A stretch of 64,000 nt of DNA from positions 5,146,001 to 5,210,000 of the forward strand of contig NZ_CP060394.1 in assembly GCF_014274465.1 (NCBI RefSeq). Direction: 5' to 3'. The translations under genes and the position numbers were made by a program. Within the stretch, counting starts at the first letter, position 1, and each line of letters begins with the position of its first letter. Positions 43,064 through 52,229 of the stretch are shown piece after piece. The stretch is from Alloacidobacterium dinghuense. GTDB lineage: Bacteria > Acidobacteriota > Terriglobia > Terriglobales > Acidobacteriaceae. A model generated the notes under the pieces. The model was not told the DNA's origin, did not search any database, and saw only the letters and a list, made by a program, of their open reading frames with translations.

Positions 43064-43642
43064 ATGAAAAATGTTTTGCGATTGCTCCCTGTTGTCGTTG
43101 CGATCCTTGCCATACAGGCTTTCGGACAGACAAATTCCTGGAAGATAGATCCCGTCCATACGCAAGCAACATTCCAGGCGCGACATCTTTCAGTAACAAC
43201 TATCCGGGGTTCGATTAGCAATGTCACTGGAATGGTCGAATGGATTCCAAATGACCCATCACGCGATAGCGTCGTGGCGACACTGGATGCAAAAACCGTC
43301 AACACGGCTAACGATTATCGCGACAAGACGATCAAGGGTGCTGATTTCTTCAACATCTCGAAGTATCCGCGAATCACCTTCAGGTCGACGGCGGTCAAGA
43401 AGTCCGATAGTGGATATCAGGTATTCGGAGACCTGACCATCGCCGGCGTGACCAGACCAGTGGTTTTGGAAACAGAGAATCCTGCGGCCCCGCAGAAAGG
43501 CATGGAGGGAGATATCGTGACGGGTCTCTCCGCGACAACCACAATCAAACGCAGTGATTTTAACTTTGGGGCGAAGTATCCGAACAGTGTAGTCAGCGAT
43601 GAGATCAAGATCACGATCGATTTGGAATTGAGCCAGAAATAA
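43064..43642 (+). CDS. YceI-family periplasmic protein
   Basis: The 192-residue product has a signal peptide ending near IQAFGQ and a YceI lipocalin-like domain: WKIDPVHTQATFQARHLSVT at the start, VATLDAKTVNTANDYRD, IKGADFFNISKYPRITFRST and FGDLTIAGVTRPVVLE. YceI proteins bind isoprenoid-like lipids in the periplasm. A ribosome site (AGGAGAAAGC) precedes ATG 43064. It stands alone between the AraC gene and the aldo/keto reductase gene. Confidence 0.93.
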   Translation: MKNVLRLLPVVVAILAIQAFGQTNSWKIDPVHTQATFQARHLSVTTIRGSISNVTGMVEWIPNDPSRDSVVATLDAKTVNTANDYRDKTIKGADFFNISKYPRITFRSTAVKKSDSGYQVFGDLTIAGVTRPVVLETENPAAPQKGMEGDIVTGLSATTTIKRSDFNFGAKYPNSVVSDEIKITIDLELSQK

Positions 43643-43714
43643 AGACAAGTGCGACTGCTCTTCAATTTGTTCTCTGGGCTGCAGTCGTGCGTGTGATGAG
43701 ACTGGAGGAGATAT

Positions 43715-44662
43715 ATGTCACAGGTTGGAGTAACTACGACTAGTGACGCATCAAGTTCGATCTGCGCCAACGGTGCTGGAATTCCGTGCATCGGGTTCGG
43801 AACGTTCGGCATGCATGGTTCGAAGCTCGCGAACCTGATCGTTCATGCTGTACGGGCGGGCTTTCGTCACATCGATACTGCGCAGATATATGGGAATGAG
43901 GACGCCGTCGGTGAAGGCATACAGAGGTCTGGCGTATCGCGCGATGATGTCTTCATTACCACAAAGGTCTGGGTCAGCAACTACGAACAACGCCGGTTTG
44001 AGCGATCAGTGAACGAGAGCCTAAAAGCGTTGCGCACCGATTATATCGACTTGCTGTTGCTGCATTGGCCAAGCGCAGCGGTGCCGCTCGAAGACCAGCT
44101 CGGGCATTTGAATGCATTAGTGCACGCAGGCAAGGTACTCAGCATAGGCGTAAGCAATTTCAATCGTGCACTGCTGCAACGAGCGGTTGAGTTGTCGGAC
44201 ATTCCCCTCGCCACAAATCAATTTGAATATCATCCATATCTCAACCAGGAGCGCCTCATCACAGCCACACAGCAAGCCGGAGCGGCAGTTACCGCGTATT
44301 GTGCGATGGCGGTCGGAGAGGTATTTTCGGATCCTGTCCTTCAACGGATTGCTAGACGATACAACAAGTCCATTTCTCAGATAGTTCTGAGGTGGCTGTT
44401 GCAGCAAAACGGTGTCGTAGTACTTTCCCGCACCGAGCGGGAAGAACGCCTCAAAGAAAATCTCAACATCTTCGACTTCTCTCTTGAAGAAGTTGATATG
44501 AGCGCAATCGTTAGGTTGGCTCGACATAGTAGTCGCATCGTGGACCCACCAGGCCTTGCACCCTTATGGGATCCTACACCTCCTAATCCTGCCGCTACCA
44601 AAGCAGATGGTAATGTGCCATCGGCTGTCATCAATTTGAAAGGGTATTTATGGTCGAACTGA
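43715..44662 (+). CDS. Aldo/keto reductase
   Basis: The 315-residue TIM-barrel NADPH-dependent reductase has the full catalytic tetrad: Asp and Tyr in FRHIDTAQIYGNEDAVGEGI, Lys in FITTKVWVSNYEQ, and His in IDLLLLHWPSA. GKVLSIGVSNFN and the C-terminal cofactor segment VVVLSRTEREERLKENL are also typical. It reduces aldehydes or ketones to alcohols; the substrate is unknown. GGAGG lies 6-7 bases before the ATG. The gene overlaps the pirin gene by 13 bp. Confidence 0.92.
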   Translation: MSQVGVTTTSDASSSICANGAGIPCIGFGTFGMHGSKLANLIVHAVRAGFRHIDTAQIYGNEDAVGEGIQRSGVSRDDVFITTKVWVSNYEQRRFERSVNESLKALRTDYIDLLLLHWPSAAVPLEDQLGHLNALVHAGKVLSIGVSNFNRALLQRAVELSDIPLATNQFEYHPYLNQERLITATQQAGAAVTAYCAMAVGEVFSDPVLQRIARRYNKSISQIVLRWLLQQNGVVVLSRTEREERLKENLNIFDFSLEEVDMSAIVRLARHSSRIVDPPGLAPLWDPTPPNPAATKADGNVPSAVINLKGYLWSN

Positions 44663-45360
44663 AAGCGCTGGAAGATATAGCCGGCAGGGAAAATGGCTGG
44701 CTTAAGGCGAAGCACCACTTTGCTATCGGCGAGTATGGAAATTCCGCACATGCTCCAATTGGGAATCTGTATGTTTTTAACGATGACGAGATCGCTCCCC
44801 ATTCTGGATTCGGTCTTCATCACCACGCCAATGTCGAGATCATCACGTATGTTCGGTACGGAACGGTGACGCACCAGGATGATCAAGGCAACCGTAGTCA
44901 AATCGAAGCGGGGAACGTACAGGTGATGAGTGCTGGAACGGGAATCCTCCATTCGGAAACCAATATAGAGGACGTCCCGGCGCGGCTGTTTCAGATTTGG
45001 CTTTCCCCGAAGGATCAAGGAGGTTCTCCTCAATGGAGCACAAAACCATTTCCAAAAGCCGATCGCGCTGGTCGATTCGTAACGTTTGCCAGTGGAAGAA
45101 CAACTGACGAAGAGGTTCTTTCCATGCGCGCGGATGCAGAGGTATCTGGCGCACTGTTAGAGCGAGGAAGTGTTACAGAGTATCCGTTGGGTTCTGGTGA
45201 TGCTGCTTACCTTGTGCCGGCCTCAGGACGCGTAAACGTGAACGGGGTACGCGTGGAAGCGCGAGAAGGGCTCGTCATCCGTGAAGAACAGGCCCTGCGA
45301 ATTGAGGCTCAGCTAGACGCAGAGGTGGTGTTAATCGTGACGAGGGACAAGCATGCCTGA
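44650..45360 (+). CDS. Pirin-family bicupin protein
   Basis: The 236-residue protein has the pirin N-terminal cupin with metal-ligand motif GFGLHHHANVEIITYV (paired His and Glu) and MSAGTGILHSE carrying another His and Glu. The second cupin is at the C terminus (YLVPASGRVNVNGVRVEARE). It resembles YhhW-type quercetinase-like pirins. ATG at 44650 lies inside the aldo/keto reductase gene, so the two are translationally coupled, and its end overlaps the next gene by 8 bp. Confidence 0.9.
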   Translation: MVELKALEDIAGRENGWLKAKHHFAIGEYGNSAHAPIGNLYVFNDDEIAPHSGFGLHHHANVEIITYVRYGTVTHQDDQGNRSQIEAGNVQVMSAGTGILHSETNIEDVPARLFQIWLSPKDQGGSPQWSTKPFPKADRAGRFVTFASGRTTDEEVLSMRADAEVSGALLERGSVTEYPLGSGDAAYLVPASGRVNVNGVRVEAREGLVIREEQALRIEAQLDAEVVLIVTRDKHA

Positions 45361-45850
45361 TCGAAATCCAGGAACGAAGTATTTGCGGCGTGTAATCAGC
45401 GTTTTCGTTGTGACGTTCGTGCTCACTGTCACATCATTCAGCCTTGCACGAGCGCAGACGACGCCTACGTCCTCCGAACAAAAAGAACTGCTCAGAGTTC
45501 GTCAACAAGTGTGGGATAGCTATTTCTCGAACGATCAAGTCAAACTCGAGGAGTTGATTGGTGAAGACTTCCTGACCATCAATCCCGGCGAAGCACATTG
45601 GCAAAATCGCAATGAATTTCTAGCGGGGGCCAAAGCTTTCGCCGATCATGGTGGGAAGCTCGTGTTCCTTTCTTTCCCGCGTACTGACATCCAGAGCTTC
45701 GGCGATGTGGCTGTCCTCTATTCGTTGGTAAAAATCACCATGGGAAGTGAGGGAAAGCAGGAGTCCCTCAATTGCCGCTCCACGGAGATCTTTCAGAAAC
45801 GCAATGGGAGATGGGTGAATACCGGAGCGCACGTCGATTCGGGACAGTAG
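45353..45850 (+). CDS. Exported NTF2-like (DUF4440) protein
   Basis: The 165-residue product starts with a signal peptide (VFVVTFVLTVTSFSLARAQT) and continues with a cone-shaped NTF2-like domain: LLRVRQQVWDSYFSNDQVKL, LIGEDFLTINPGEAHW, and STEIFQKRNGRWVNTGAHVD. DUF4440 members are often small ligand-binding or isomerase-like enzymes with unclear substrates. It overlaps the pirin gene and is the last gene of this group. Confidence 0.82.
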   Translation: MPDRNPGTKYLRRVISVFVVTFVLTVTSFSLARAQTTPTSSEQKELLRVRQQVWDSYFSNDQVKLEELIGEDFLTINPGEAHWQNRNEFLAGAKAFADHGGKLVFLSFPRTDIQSFGDVAVLYSLVKITMGSEGKQESLNCRSTEIFQKRNGRWVNTGAHVDSGQ

Positions 45851-46001
45851 CTTCGATGCGTGGCTTCTGCTTCCAAGCTCGTTTCCCGCTAGTATTCGGC
45901 CTAGGTCTTGCCGTGGCGTAAGTTCGGCGCTTCTTTTTGAGCATGGCGTGCATCCATAGAAGGCAGTACAAGATCTCAAGGTTTGTCGGGATAACGCAAG
46001 C

Positions 46002-48218
46002 ATGGCTGAGTTCCCGCCATATGAGCCCGACCCGCTCAACGGAGTAAATGCAATCGGCACTCCCGAAGAACAATTCTCGATCATGGCCCAACTGCGCGCT
46101 ACGGCCAACGTCATTCCGGCATATGTGTGGTATGCAAGTCCATCCGGTGTGCTTGTTTTCGTGAATTCGCGATGCGCCGAATATCTCGGGCTACCCAGGG
46201 ATCATCCTCTTCGTCTTGGGGCAGATCCCGGTGGGGCGTGGGATTCTCACATTCATCTGCTGCATCCGGATGATCACGAAGGGACACGTCGAGTGTGGTC
46301 TACGTGTCTTCGCACCGGAAGTGCGGGCGAGGTGGCCTTTCGAGTTCGAAATGCCGTAGGAGGATACAGGTGGTTTCTGAGCCGAGCAGAACCTCTGCGA
46401 ATGAGTGACGGAACACTCGTGTGTTGGGTTGGGATTAATCTCGATATCGACGAACGCAAGCAAGCGGAATTCTACCTCGATGAGGGACAGCGGCTTGCGC
46501 ACACGGGCAGTTGGACATTGAACAATGACGGATTCGAGCACTGGTCCTCCGAGTTGTTCAAGATTCACGGTCTCGATCCTGCAACTAAAGCTCCGAGCGT
46601 TTCCGAATATCTGGCGCTCGTACACCCGGAAGATCGAGAGTTCGTGTCGCGGAACATTCAGGAGATGTTCGCGGCACACAGCGGATTCGACTTCACCAAG
46701 CGGATTGTGCGACCTGACGGAGCGATTCGTAGTGTTCGTTGCGTCGGCGTTCCGTTGAGTCACGGCGACTCTTTCCAAGCTTTCGTAGGTACCGGAATCG
46801 ACGTCACAGAGCAGGAGCAGCTGACAGAGGAGCTACGCAGAAACGAACTCGAACTCCGGCAGGTTCTGGACCTCGCGCCTCAACTTATTGGGATATACGG
46901 ACCCAGTCGCGAGCGTCTCTATCTCAATAAACCCGGGCTTGATTTCGCAGGGATTAGTCTCGAAGCGTGGAGGCAAACACAAGCCCCGGCAGCCTTCATT
47001 CATCCGGATGACCGGGAGCGAGAGCTCGCTTATTTTGCCGAGGTCCAGTCTAACGGTTCAGGCGGCCAGCTGGAATTGCGATTGCGCGATGGGGATGGAA
47101 GCTATCGTTGGTTCCTGACCCGCTATAACTCATTGCGCGACGAGCATGGACAAATCCTCCGGTGGTACGTCGCGTGTACCGATATCGATGATCGCAAGCG
47201 TGCCGAGGAGGGCCTGCAACGTGAAAACGCCGCCTTGCGTGAAGAGCTGAATCAGACGTCGATGTTTGAGGAGATCGTCGGTTCTTCGGAGCCTCTGCGC
47301 AAGGTGCTGTCACACGTCAGCAAAGTAGCGATCTCAGACTCAACCGTACTTATTCTGGGTCAAACCGGTACAGGCAAGGAGTTGATTGCTCGCGCGATCC
47401 ACAAGCGTTCCAAGCGTGCGGGACGGGCATTTATTGGCGTGAATTGCGGCGCAATCCCCGCTTCGCTGATTGCCTCGGAGCTCTTTGGGCACGAAAAGGG
47501 GGCGTTTACTGGCGCTACGCATCGACGGTTGGGACGCTTTGAAGCCGCGAACGGTGGCACCATTCTTCTGGATGAAGTAGGGGATCTGCCTCCGGATATT
47601 CAGATCGCATTGTTGCGAGTGCTGCAGGAGCGTGAGATCGAACGTGTCGGTAGCGACCGGCCTATTCCCGTGGACGTCCGAGTGTTGGCCGCAACCCATC
47701 GTGACCTCGATGAGCTTGTGAGTGAAGGTAAGTTCCGCCAAGACCTCTTGTACAGATTGAATGTCGTCCCGATCTCTATGCCCTCGCTACGCGAGCGGGC
47801 GGCCGACATTCCTATTCTTGTCGAATACTTCATTGCCCGATTCGGAAGGAAGATGGGGAAGAAGTTTCAAACCATAGAGAAGAAGACCCTGAAAATTCTG
47901 CAAGAGTACGGATGGCCAGGGAATGTCCGAGAATTGCAAAACGTGATTGAGCGCGCTGTTACCTTGAGTGACTCAGATACGTTTAGCGTGGACGAAGCGT
48001 GGCTCAAGCGAAAGCCAACCGAGGTTGCGCATTCAAGTGCGGCTCTCAACGGTGCGTTGCTGGCGCACGAAAAGGAAGTGATCGAAGCCGCGCTCGCGCA
48101 GAGTCACGGACGGATATCAGGACCAGCAGGCGCAGCCACTCAACTGGGTATTCCCGATTCCACCCTTGAAGCGAAAATCAAACGCCTGGGAATCGACAAG
48201 TTTCGATTCAAGTCCTAG
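46002..48218 (+). CDS. Triple-PAS sigma-54-dependent transcriptional activator
   Basis: The 738-residue protein has three PAS/PAC sensor modules (about residues 30-150, 155-275 and 280-405; for example GTLVCWVGINLDIDERKQAE closing the first). It has no receiver domain. The AAA+ domain carries Walker A LGQTGTGKELIARAIHKRS, GAFTGA at residues 500-505 for sigma-54 contact, and LLDEVGDLPPDIQ (Walker B). The Fis-type helix-turn-helix ends the protein (GAATQLGIPDSTLEAKIKRL). It probably senses a small molecule or redox signal and activates the -24/-12 promoter at 48843, which precedes the aldehyde dehydrogenase gene. Confidence 0.94.
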   Translation: MAEFPPYEPDPLNGVNAIGTPEEQFSIMAQLRATANVIPAYVWYASPSGVLVFVNSRCAEYLGLPRDHPLRLGADPGGAWDSHIHLLHPDDHEGTRRVWSTCLRTGSAGEVAFRVRNAVGGYRWFLSRAEPLRMSDGTLVCWVGINLDIDERKQAEFYLDEGQRLAHTGSWTLNNDGFEHWSSELFKIHGLDPATKAPSVSEYLALVHPEDREFVSRNIQEMFAAHSGFDFTKRIVRPDGAIRSVRCVGVPLSHGDSFQAFVGTGIDVTEQEQLTEELRRNELELRQVLDLAPQLIGIYGPSRERLYLNKPGLDFAGISLEAWRQTQAPAAFIHPDDRERELAYFAEVQSNGSGGQLELRLRDGDGSYRWFLTRYNSLRDEHGQILRWYVACTDIDDRKRAEEGLQRENAALREELNQTSMFEEIVGSSEPLRKVLSHVSKVAISDSTVLILGQTGTGKELIARAIHKRSKRAGRAFIGVNCGAIPASLIASELFGHEKGAFTGATHRRLGRFEAANGGTILLDEVGDLPPDIQIALLRVLQEREIERVGSDRPIPVDVRVLAATHRDLDELVSEGKFRQDLLYRLNVVPISMPSLRERAADIPILVEYFIARFGRKMGKKFQTIEKKTLKILQEYGWPGNVRELQNVIERAVTLSDSDTFSVDEAWLKRKPTEVAHSSAALNGALLAHEKEVIEAALAQSHGRISGPAGAATQLGIPDSTLEAKIKRLGIDKFRFKS

Positions 48219-48389
48219 GCCGGCTGATGCCGCCAGCCAAGAAATCTTGAACACAGCCCTTCCGCGTTTTACCCGTTGAGTGGGAAATCCCGAAAACCTG
48301 AGACTTTCGCCGGCTCTAAACCTTTGACGGCGAATGAATTGTAACGGCCTTCTCTTTGCATTTCGCTCCAGCGGGTTGGAGGGGCGGCG

Positions 48390-48665
48390 ATGACGTTGAA
48401 AATCACACGGATTTGCGAGCAACACGGGACACGAATTTGTCTGTCTGGCGAACTTCGATGCGCGTACATCGATGATGTGCGTGCCGAAATCGAACAGGTT
48501 GGCCAGCCGGCAACTTTGGATCTGGACGAAGTCGACGTTGTCGATATCGATGGGGTTCGCTTGCTGAATGAGTGTGTGGTTCAGGGCATTGAGGTGTTTA
48601 ATTGCTCATCCTACATTCGCAGGTGGATGCTTCAAGAGAAAAGAGCCTATCGAGACGACAAATAG
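48390..48665 (+). CDS. STAS-domain-like small protein
   Basis: ATG at 48390 with GGAGGGG 5-6 bases upstream gives 91 residues. The fold pattern fits STAS (SpoIIAA-like) domains: TRICLSGELR strand, ATLDLDEVDVVDIDGVRLLN, then a helix. In phosphorylatable STAS proteins the loop is D-S-S-G; here it is DIDG with Asp54 at the Ser position. It may be a permanently 'on' or non-phosphorylatable antagonist-like protein. It stands between the sigma-54 activator and its promoter. The assignment is moderate. Confidence 0.6.
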   Translation: MTLKITRICEQHGTRICLSGELRCAYIDDVRAEIEQVGQPATLDLDEVDVVDIDGVRLLNECVVQGIEVFNCSSYIRRWMLQEKRAYRDDK

Positions 48666-48842
48666 CGACGCGGTTCCCGCCGGTAGGCGGGATGTCCAGA
48701 TTTGTTTCGTGCCGACGACCGGTTTCGAGCGCTTTCTCCGTGTCTCATTCACCTGCCGCATCCCTTTTCCCCATCTATCGCGAAATCTCAAAAAGTGGGG
48801 AGCGACACTCGCGCTAACCTCCTGAAAATCAATGGATTTGAG

Positions 48843-48859
48843 TGGCCCGATTCTTGCAC
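48843..48859 (+). promoter_or_regulatory. Sigma-54 (-24/-12) promoter of the aldehyde dehydrogenase operon
   Basis: TGGCCC-GATTC-TTGCAC has invariant GG and GC elements exactly 10 bp apart, an almost perfect match to the TGGCAC-N5-TTGCA consensus. Transcription would start near 48870, about 45 bp before the GTG start codon at 48915. The sigma-54 activator gene is encoded just upstream on the same strand. Confidence 0.88.
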
Positions 48860-48914
48860 AACCATAACGGGTGGGAACGTAAGAGCCAACTGAGCAACAG
48901 GAGATGAGTCAATC

Positions 48915-50387
48915 GTGACTGAGCTACAGACCGATGTAAGAACATACAGCTACTACGCCAACAATCAGTGGAAGAATGCACAGAACGACAAAACCTTTGA
49001 AGTCCACGAGCCCTACAGTGGAAGGCTCTTTGCTCGCGTGGCGGCAGGATCCCGGGCGGATGCTCATGCCGCCGTGAATGCGGCAGCTGAAGCTTTTCCA
49101 GGATGGGCCGAAACGACGCCTGCAGAAAAAGCACGTCTTTTCCTGAAGGCATCCGAGATCGTCAGACGTCGTCGAAACGAAATCGCTGAAATCCTCGCTC
49201 GCGAAACAGGGTCAACCATTTCATTCTCCGTGTTCCAGATGGACCTGGTTGCGGCCACCCTGCAGCAGGTTGCAGGGTGGGTGTATCTGCCCAAAGGCGA
49301 GGTCCTCGAAACCAACCAGCCCAATACTCATTCGATCGGAGTGAGACGGCCATTAGGCGTTTGCGCGAGCTTCACTCCATGGAACGGCGCCAACATCCTA
49401 TCCTGGCGAGCCGTCATATCGCCGGTGGCCGCTGGAAACACGGTTGTCGTTAAGCCATCCGAGTTCGCTCCTGTCTCTGCTGGAATCATGCTCGCGGAAG
49501 TTGCTGAGGAAGCCGGGTTCCCAGCGGGAGTGATTAACGTTATTACGCATGCGCCAGGAGCCGCTGGTCCAATTGCCGACGAGTTCTTTGACCGTTCTGA
49601 AGTTCGGATCATCAATCTGATCGGCGGAGTGAAGACGGCTCGCATGTTGGCCGAGAGAGCGGGCAGGCTCTTGAAGCGAACCGTGATGGAGCTTGGCGGC
49701 TTCAATCCAATGATTATTCTCGACGACGTCGATGTGGACTTCGCGGTTCGAACGGCGACGTTCGGGTCTTTCTTTCATCAAGGGCAGATTTGCCTCAACA
49801 CTCGCCGGATCATCATTCAGCGCAAGATCTACGACGAGTTCCTCGGCAAGTTTGTGGCACGGACCAATACCCTACAGGCGGGCGATCCGCTGAACCCGAA
49901 AACAATTATCGGTCCAATCATTACTCTTGATGCCGTAAAGCTGATCGATGATCGTGTTCAGGAGGCGCGCGCAAGTGGAGCGAAGGCTCACACCGGCGCG
50001 AAACACGATGGGCAGATTTATTTCCCTACAATTCTGACCGATGTTCCTCTCGATGCCGCCATCGCCAACGAAGAGACTTTCGGGCCGGTCGTCGTGGTCG
50101 AGGCGGTGGATACACCCGAGGAAGCAATTGCCGCAGCAAACCGCACAATGTACGGGCTCACGTCTTCGATTCTGGCTGGCAACACTTACAAAGCATTTGA
50201 AATGGCGCCAAAGATTCTAGCTGGAATCGTGAACGTGAATTCACCGACAGTAAATGATGAGATTCACGCACCGATGGGTGGCGTTCGCGACAGCGGGTGG
50301 GGTCGAACAAGGCCCCGCAGTCTCGACGATTTCAGCGACGTGATTTGGATCAACGCCCACAGTGGTCAGCGCCAGTATCCCTTTTGA
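48915..50387 (+). CDS. Aldehyde dehydrogenase
   Basis: The 490-residue NAD(P)-dependent dehydrogenase oxidises an aldehyde to the carboxylate. Catalytic Cys293 lies in FFHQGQICLNTRR, Glu259 in VMELGGFNP, and the Asn of ASFTPWN is present; NVVV-type cofactor loop is seen as GNTVVVKPSEFAP. Similarity in style to benzaldehyde/vanillin dehydrogenases (HQGQIC, IGPII) suggests an aromatic aldehyde, but this is an inference. GTG start at 48915 follows AGGAG. It is the first gene after the sigma-54 promoter. Confidence 0.94.
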   Translation: MTELQTDVRTYSYYANNQWKNAQNDKTFEVHEPYSGRLFARVAAGSRADAHAAVNAAAEAFPGWAETTPAEKARLFLKASEIVRRRRNEIAEILARETGSTISFSVFQMDLVAATLQQVAGWVYLPKGEVLETNQPNTHSIGVRRPLGVCASFTPWNGANILSWRAVISPVAAGNTVVVKPSEFAPVSAGIMLAEVAEEAGFPAGVINVITHAPGAAGPIADEFFDRSEVRIINLIGGVKTARMLAERAGRLLKRTVMELGGFNPMIILDDVDVDFAVRTATFGSFFHQGQICLNTRRIIIQRKIYDEFLGKFVARTNTLQAGDPLNPKTIIGPIITLDAVKLIDDRVQEARASGAKAHTGAKHDGQIYFPTILTDVPLDAAIANEETFGPVVVVEAVDTPEEAIAAANRTMYGLTSSILAGNTYKAFEMAPKILAGIVNVNSPTVNDEIHAPMGGVRDSGWGRTRPRSLDDFSDVIWINAHSGQRQYPF

Positions 50388-50509
50388 CCGCGAAGTGACG
50401 ATCGAAATCAAATCTCTCCATCGCGACCTGAGCAACAACGCAAACAAGAGCGGGATTCCGCCTGCGCGCCGACTTCCGAAGGAATAACAGTCAGATTCTG
50501 GAGCTCAAA

Positions 50510-52216
50510 GTGATTCATGTTTCGAATGAAAAGAAACAGTTTGTTCTCGATCAACTGTCTACTGGCCGCTTAGACCGCCGCAAGTTTTTCTCGATACTTG
50601 GAGCGGCAGCTGCTACCAGTATTTTTGGTCCTTCGCTCAACGAGGCCCTTGCGGCCAACGCAAATCAAATAGAGCGGCGAACTTCGCTCCAGGCGCACTA
50701 TGACTACATCGTCGTGGGCGCAGGCTCAGCCGGTTCAGTCCTGGCAGCCGAACTGTCGAAATCCGGCGCACAGGTTCTCCTGGTGGAATCGGGAGGACCC
50801 GACGACGCGCCGACCATCGCGAACCCGAGCATATGGTTTTACAACGTTGGAGGGCCGCTCGACTACCACTTGCCTCTCGAACCGCTGCCACAGTTGAACA
50901 ATCGCAAATTCAACATGGCTCTCGGTCACGTGCTTGGGGGCGGAGGCAGTATTAACGGCATGGTTTGGACTCGCGGCATGCAGCGCGATTACGACGGCTG
51001 GGAGAAGAGCGGTGCGAAGGGGTGGGCTTTCGTTGACGTGCTTCCGGTCTTCAAGAGTCAGGAGGATTGGGAGGGAGGCGCCAATTCCTGGCGAGGTGCA
51101 GGCGGTCCCATCCATATCCGCCGCCCTGGAGATCCTCATCCAACAGCGCCAGCTTTTGTCGAAGCTGCACGAGAAATGGGGATGCCCATCCTCGACGACG
51201 TAAACGGACCAATGCGGGCTGGCGCCGGGTTCATCAACATGAACATCGCCGCCGATGGGACTCGGGTAAGCGCCGTTCGCGCCCTTCTTCGCCCGGAGTT
51301 GGCCAGGCCAAACCTGACCCTTCTCCTTAATACAAATGTCGTGAAACTGAACTTCAAAGGCACTCGGTGCGTGGGCGTCAAGTTGATTACAGAAGGCGTG
51401 GAAAAAGATATCGCTGCCAGCAAAGACGTCGTCTTGACCGCCGGCTCCATTCATACGCCGAAACTCTTGATGCTCTCCGGCGTTGGAGAGGCGAAGGCGC
51501 TTCAGGGGCTCGGAATTGAAATCGTCGAAAACCTACCTGGAGTTGGCGCCAATCTGCAAGACCATGTACTCGTGTCCGGGGTTGTGTTTAAGTACAAGGG
51601 CAAGATGCCGAAACGGCCGGCCGACAGCGATGCCGTCGAGGCAGAGGCTTACCTGTCGAGCGGTTCCTCCGGCGATACCGACATCAATCTTGTTCTTGAA
51701 CAGCTGCCAGCGGTTACACCCGAGGCTGCGGCGCGATTTGGTGCGCCGCCGGACGATGCCTTCACGATCGCACCGGCGCTGGTGCAGCCAACGAGTAGAG
51801 GCTCCGTCCGTTTGGCCAGCAATAGATTTCAGGATGCTGCCGTAGTCAATGGCAACTATCTCGGGACTGACCAAGATTTTGCGGCCATCGTACGCGCCAT
51901 CGAAGCTGCACGCGAACTGGGGAATCAACATGCTTTTGACGGCGTGCGCGAGATCGAAGTCGTTCCTGGCCCTAAGGCGACGTCTGAGGATATCCGAGAG
52001 CTTGCGAGACTAGGCTCGGCGAGCTTCGGACATGCTGTTGGCACATGCAAAATAGGCGTGGATGAGCTCGCTGTGGTCGATCCGAAGCTTCGCGTGCATG
52101 GTCTTGAAAATCTGCGCGTAGCTGACGCGTCAGTTATGCCGCGGATCATTACCGGGCCCACCAACGCGCCGACCCATATGATTGCGGGGCGCGCCGCCAA
52201 ATTCATTCTCAGCTGA
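50510..52216 (+). CDS. GMC-family FAD-dependent oxidoreductase with Tat signal
   Basis: The 568-residue protein starts with a Tat signal (LDRRKFFSILGAAAATSIFG), so it is exported folded with FAD. The Rossmann fold is YIVVGAGSAGSVLAAELSK, GMC signatures are GHVLGGGGSINGMVWTRG and GSIHTPKLLMLSGVGEAKAL, and the C-terminal catalytic region has FGHAVGTCKIG (His) and GPTNAPTHMIAGRAA. GMC enzymes oxidise alcohols (choline, glucose, aryl alcohols, cyclic polyols). Here it probably converts an alcohol to the aldehyde used by the neighbouring dehydrogenase. GTG start has GGAG 6 bases upstream. Confidence 0.92.
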   Translation: MIHVSNEKKQFVLDQLSTGRLDRRKFFSILGAAAATSIFGPSLNEALAANANQIERRTSLQAHYDYIVVGAGSAGSVLAAELSKSGAQVLLVESGGPDDAPTIANPSIWFYNVGGPLDYHLPLEPLPQLNNRKFNMALGHVLGGGGSINGMVWTRGMQRDYDGWEKSGAKGWAFVDVLPVFKSQEDWEGGANSWRGAGGPIHIRRPGDPHPTAPAFVEAAREMGMPILDDVNGPMRAGAGFINMNIAADGTRVSAVRALLRPELARPNLTLLLNTNVVKLNFKGTRCVGVKLITEGVEKDIAASKDVVLTAGSIHTPKLLMLSGVGEAKALQGLGIEIVENLPGVGANLQDHVLVSGVVFKYKGKMPKRPADSDAVEAEAYLSSGSSGDTDINLVLEQLPAVTPEAAARFGAPPDDAFTIAPALVQPTSRGSVRLASNRFQDAAVVNGNYLGTDQDFAAIVRAIEAARELGNQHAFDGVREIEVVPGPKATSEDIRELARLGSASFGHAVGTCKIGVDELAVVDPKLRVHGLENLRVADASVMPRIITGPTNAPTHMIAGRAAKFILS

Positions 52217-52229
52217 AAACAGGGATAAC

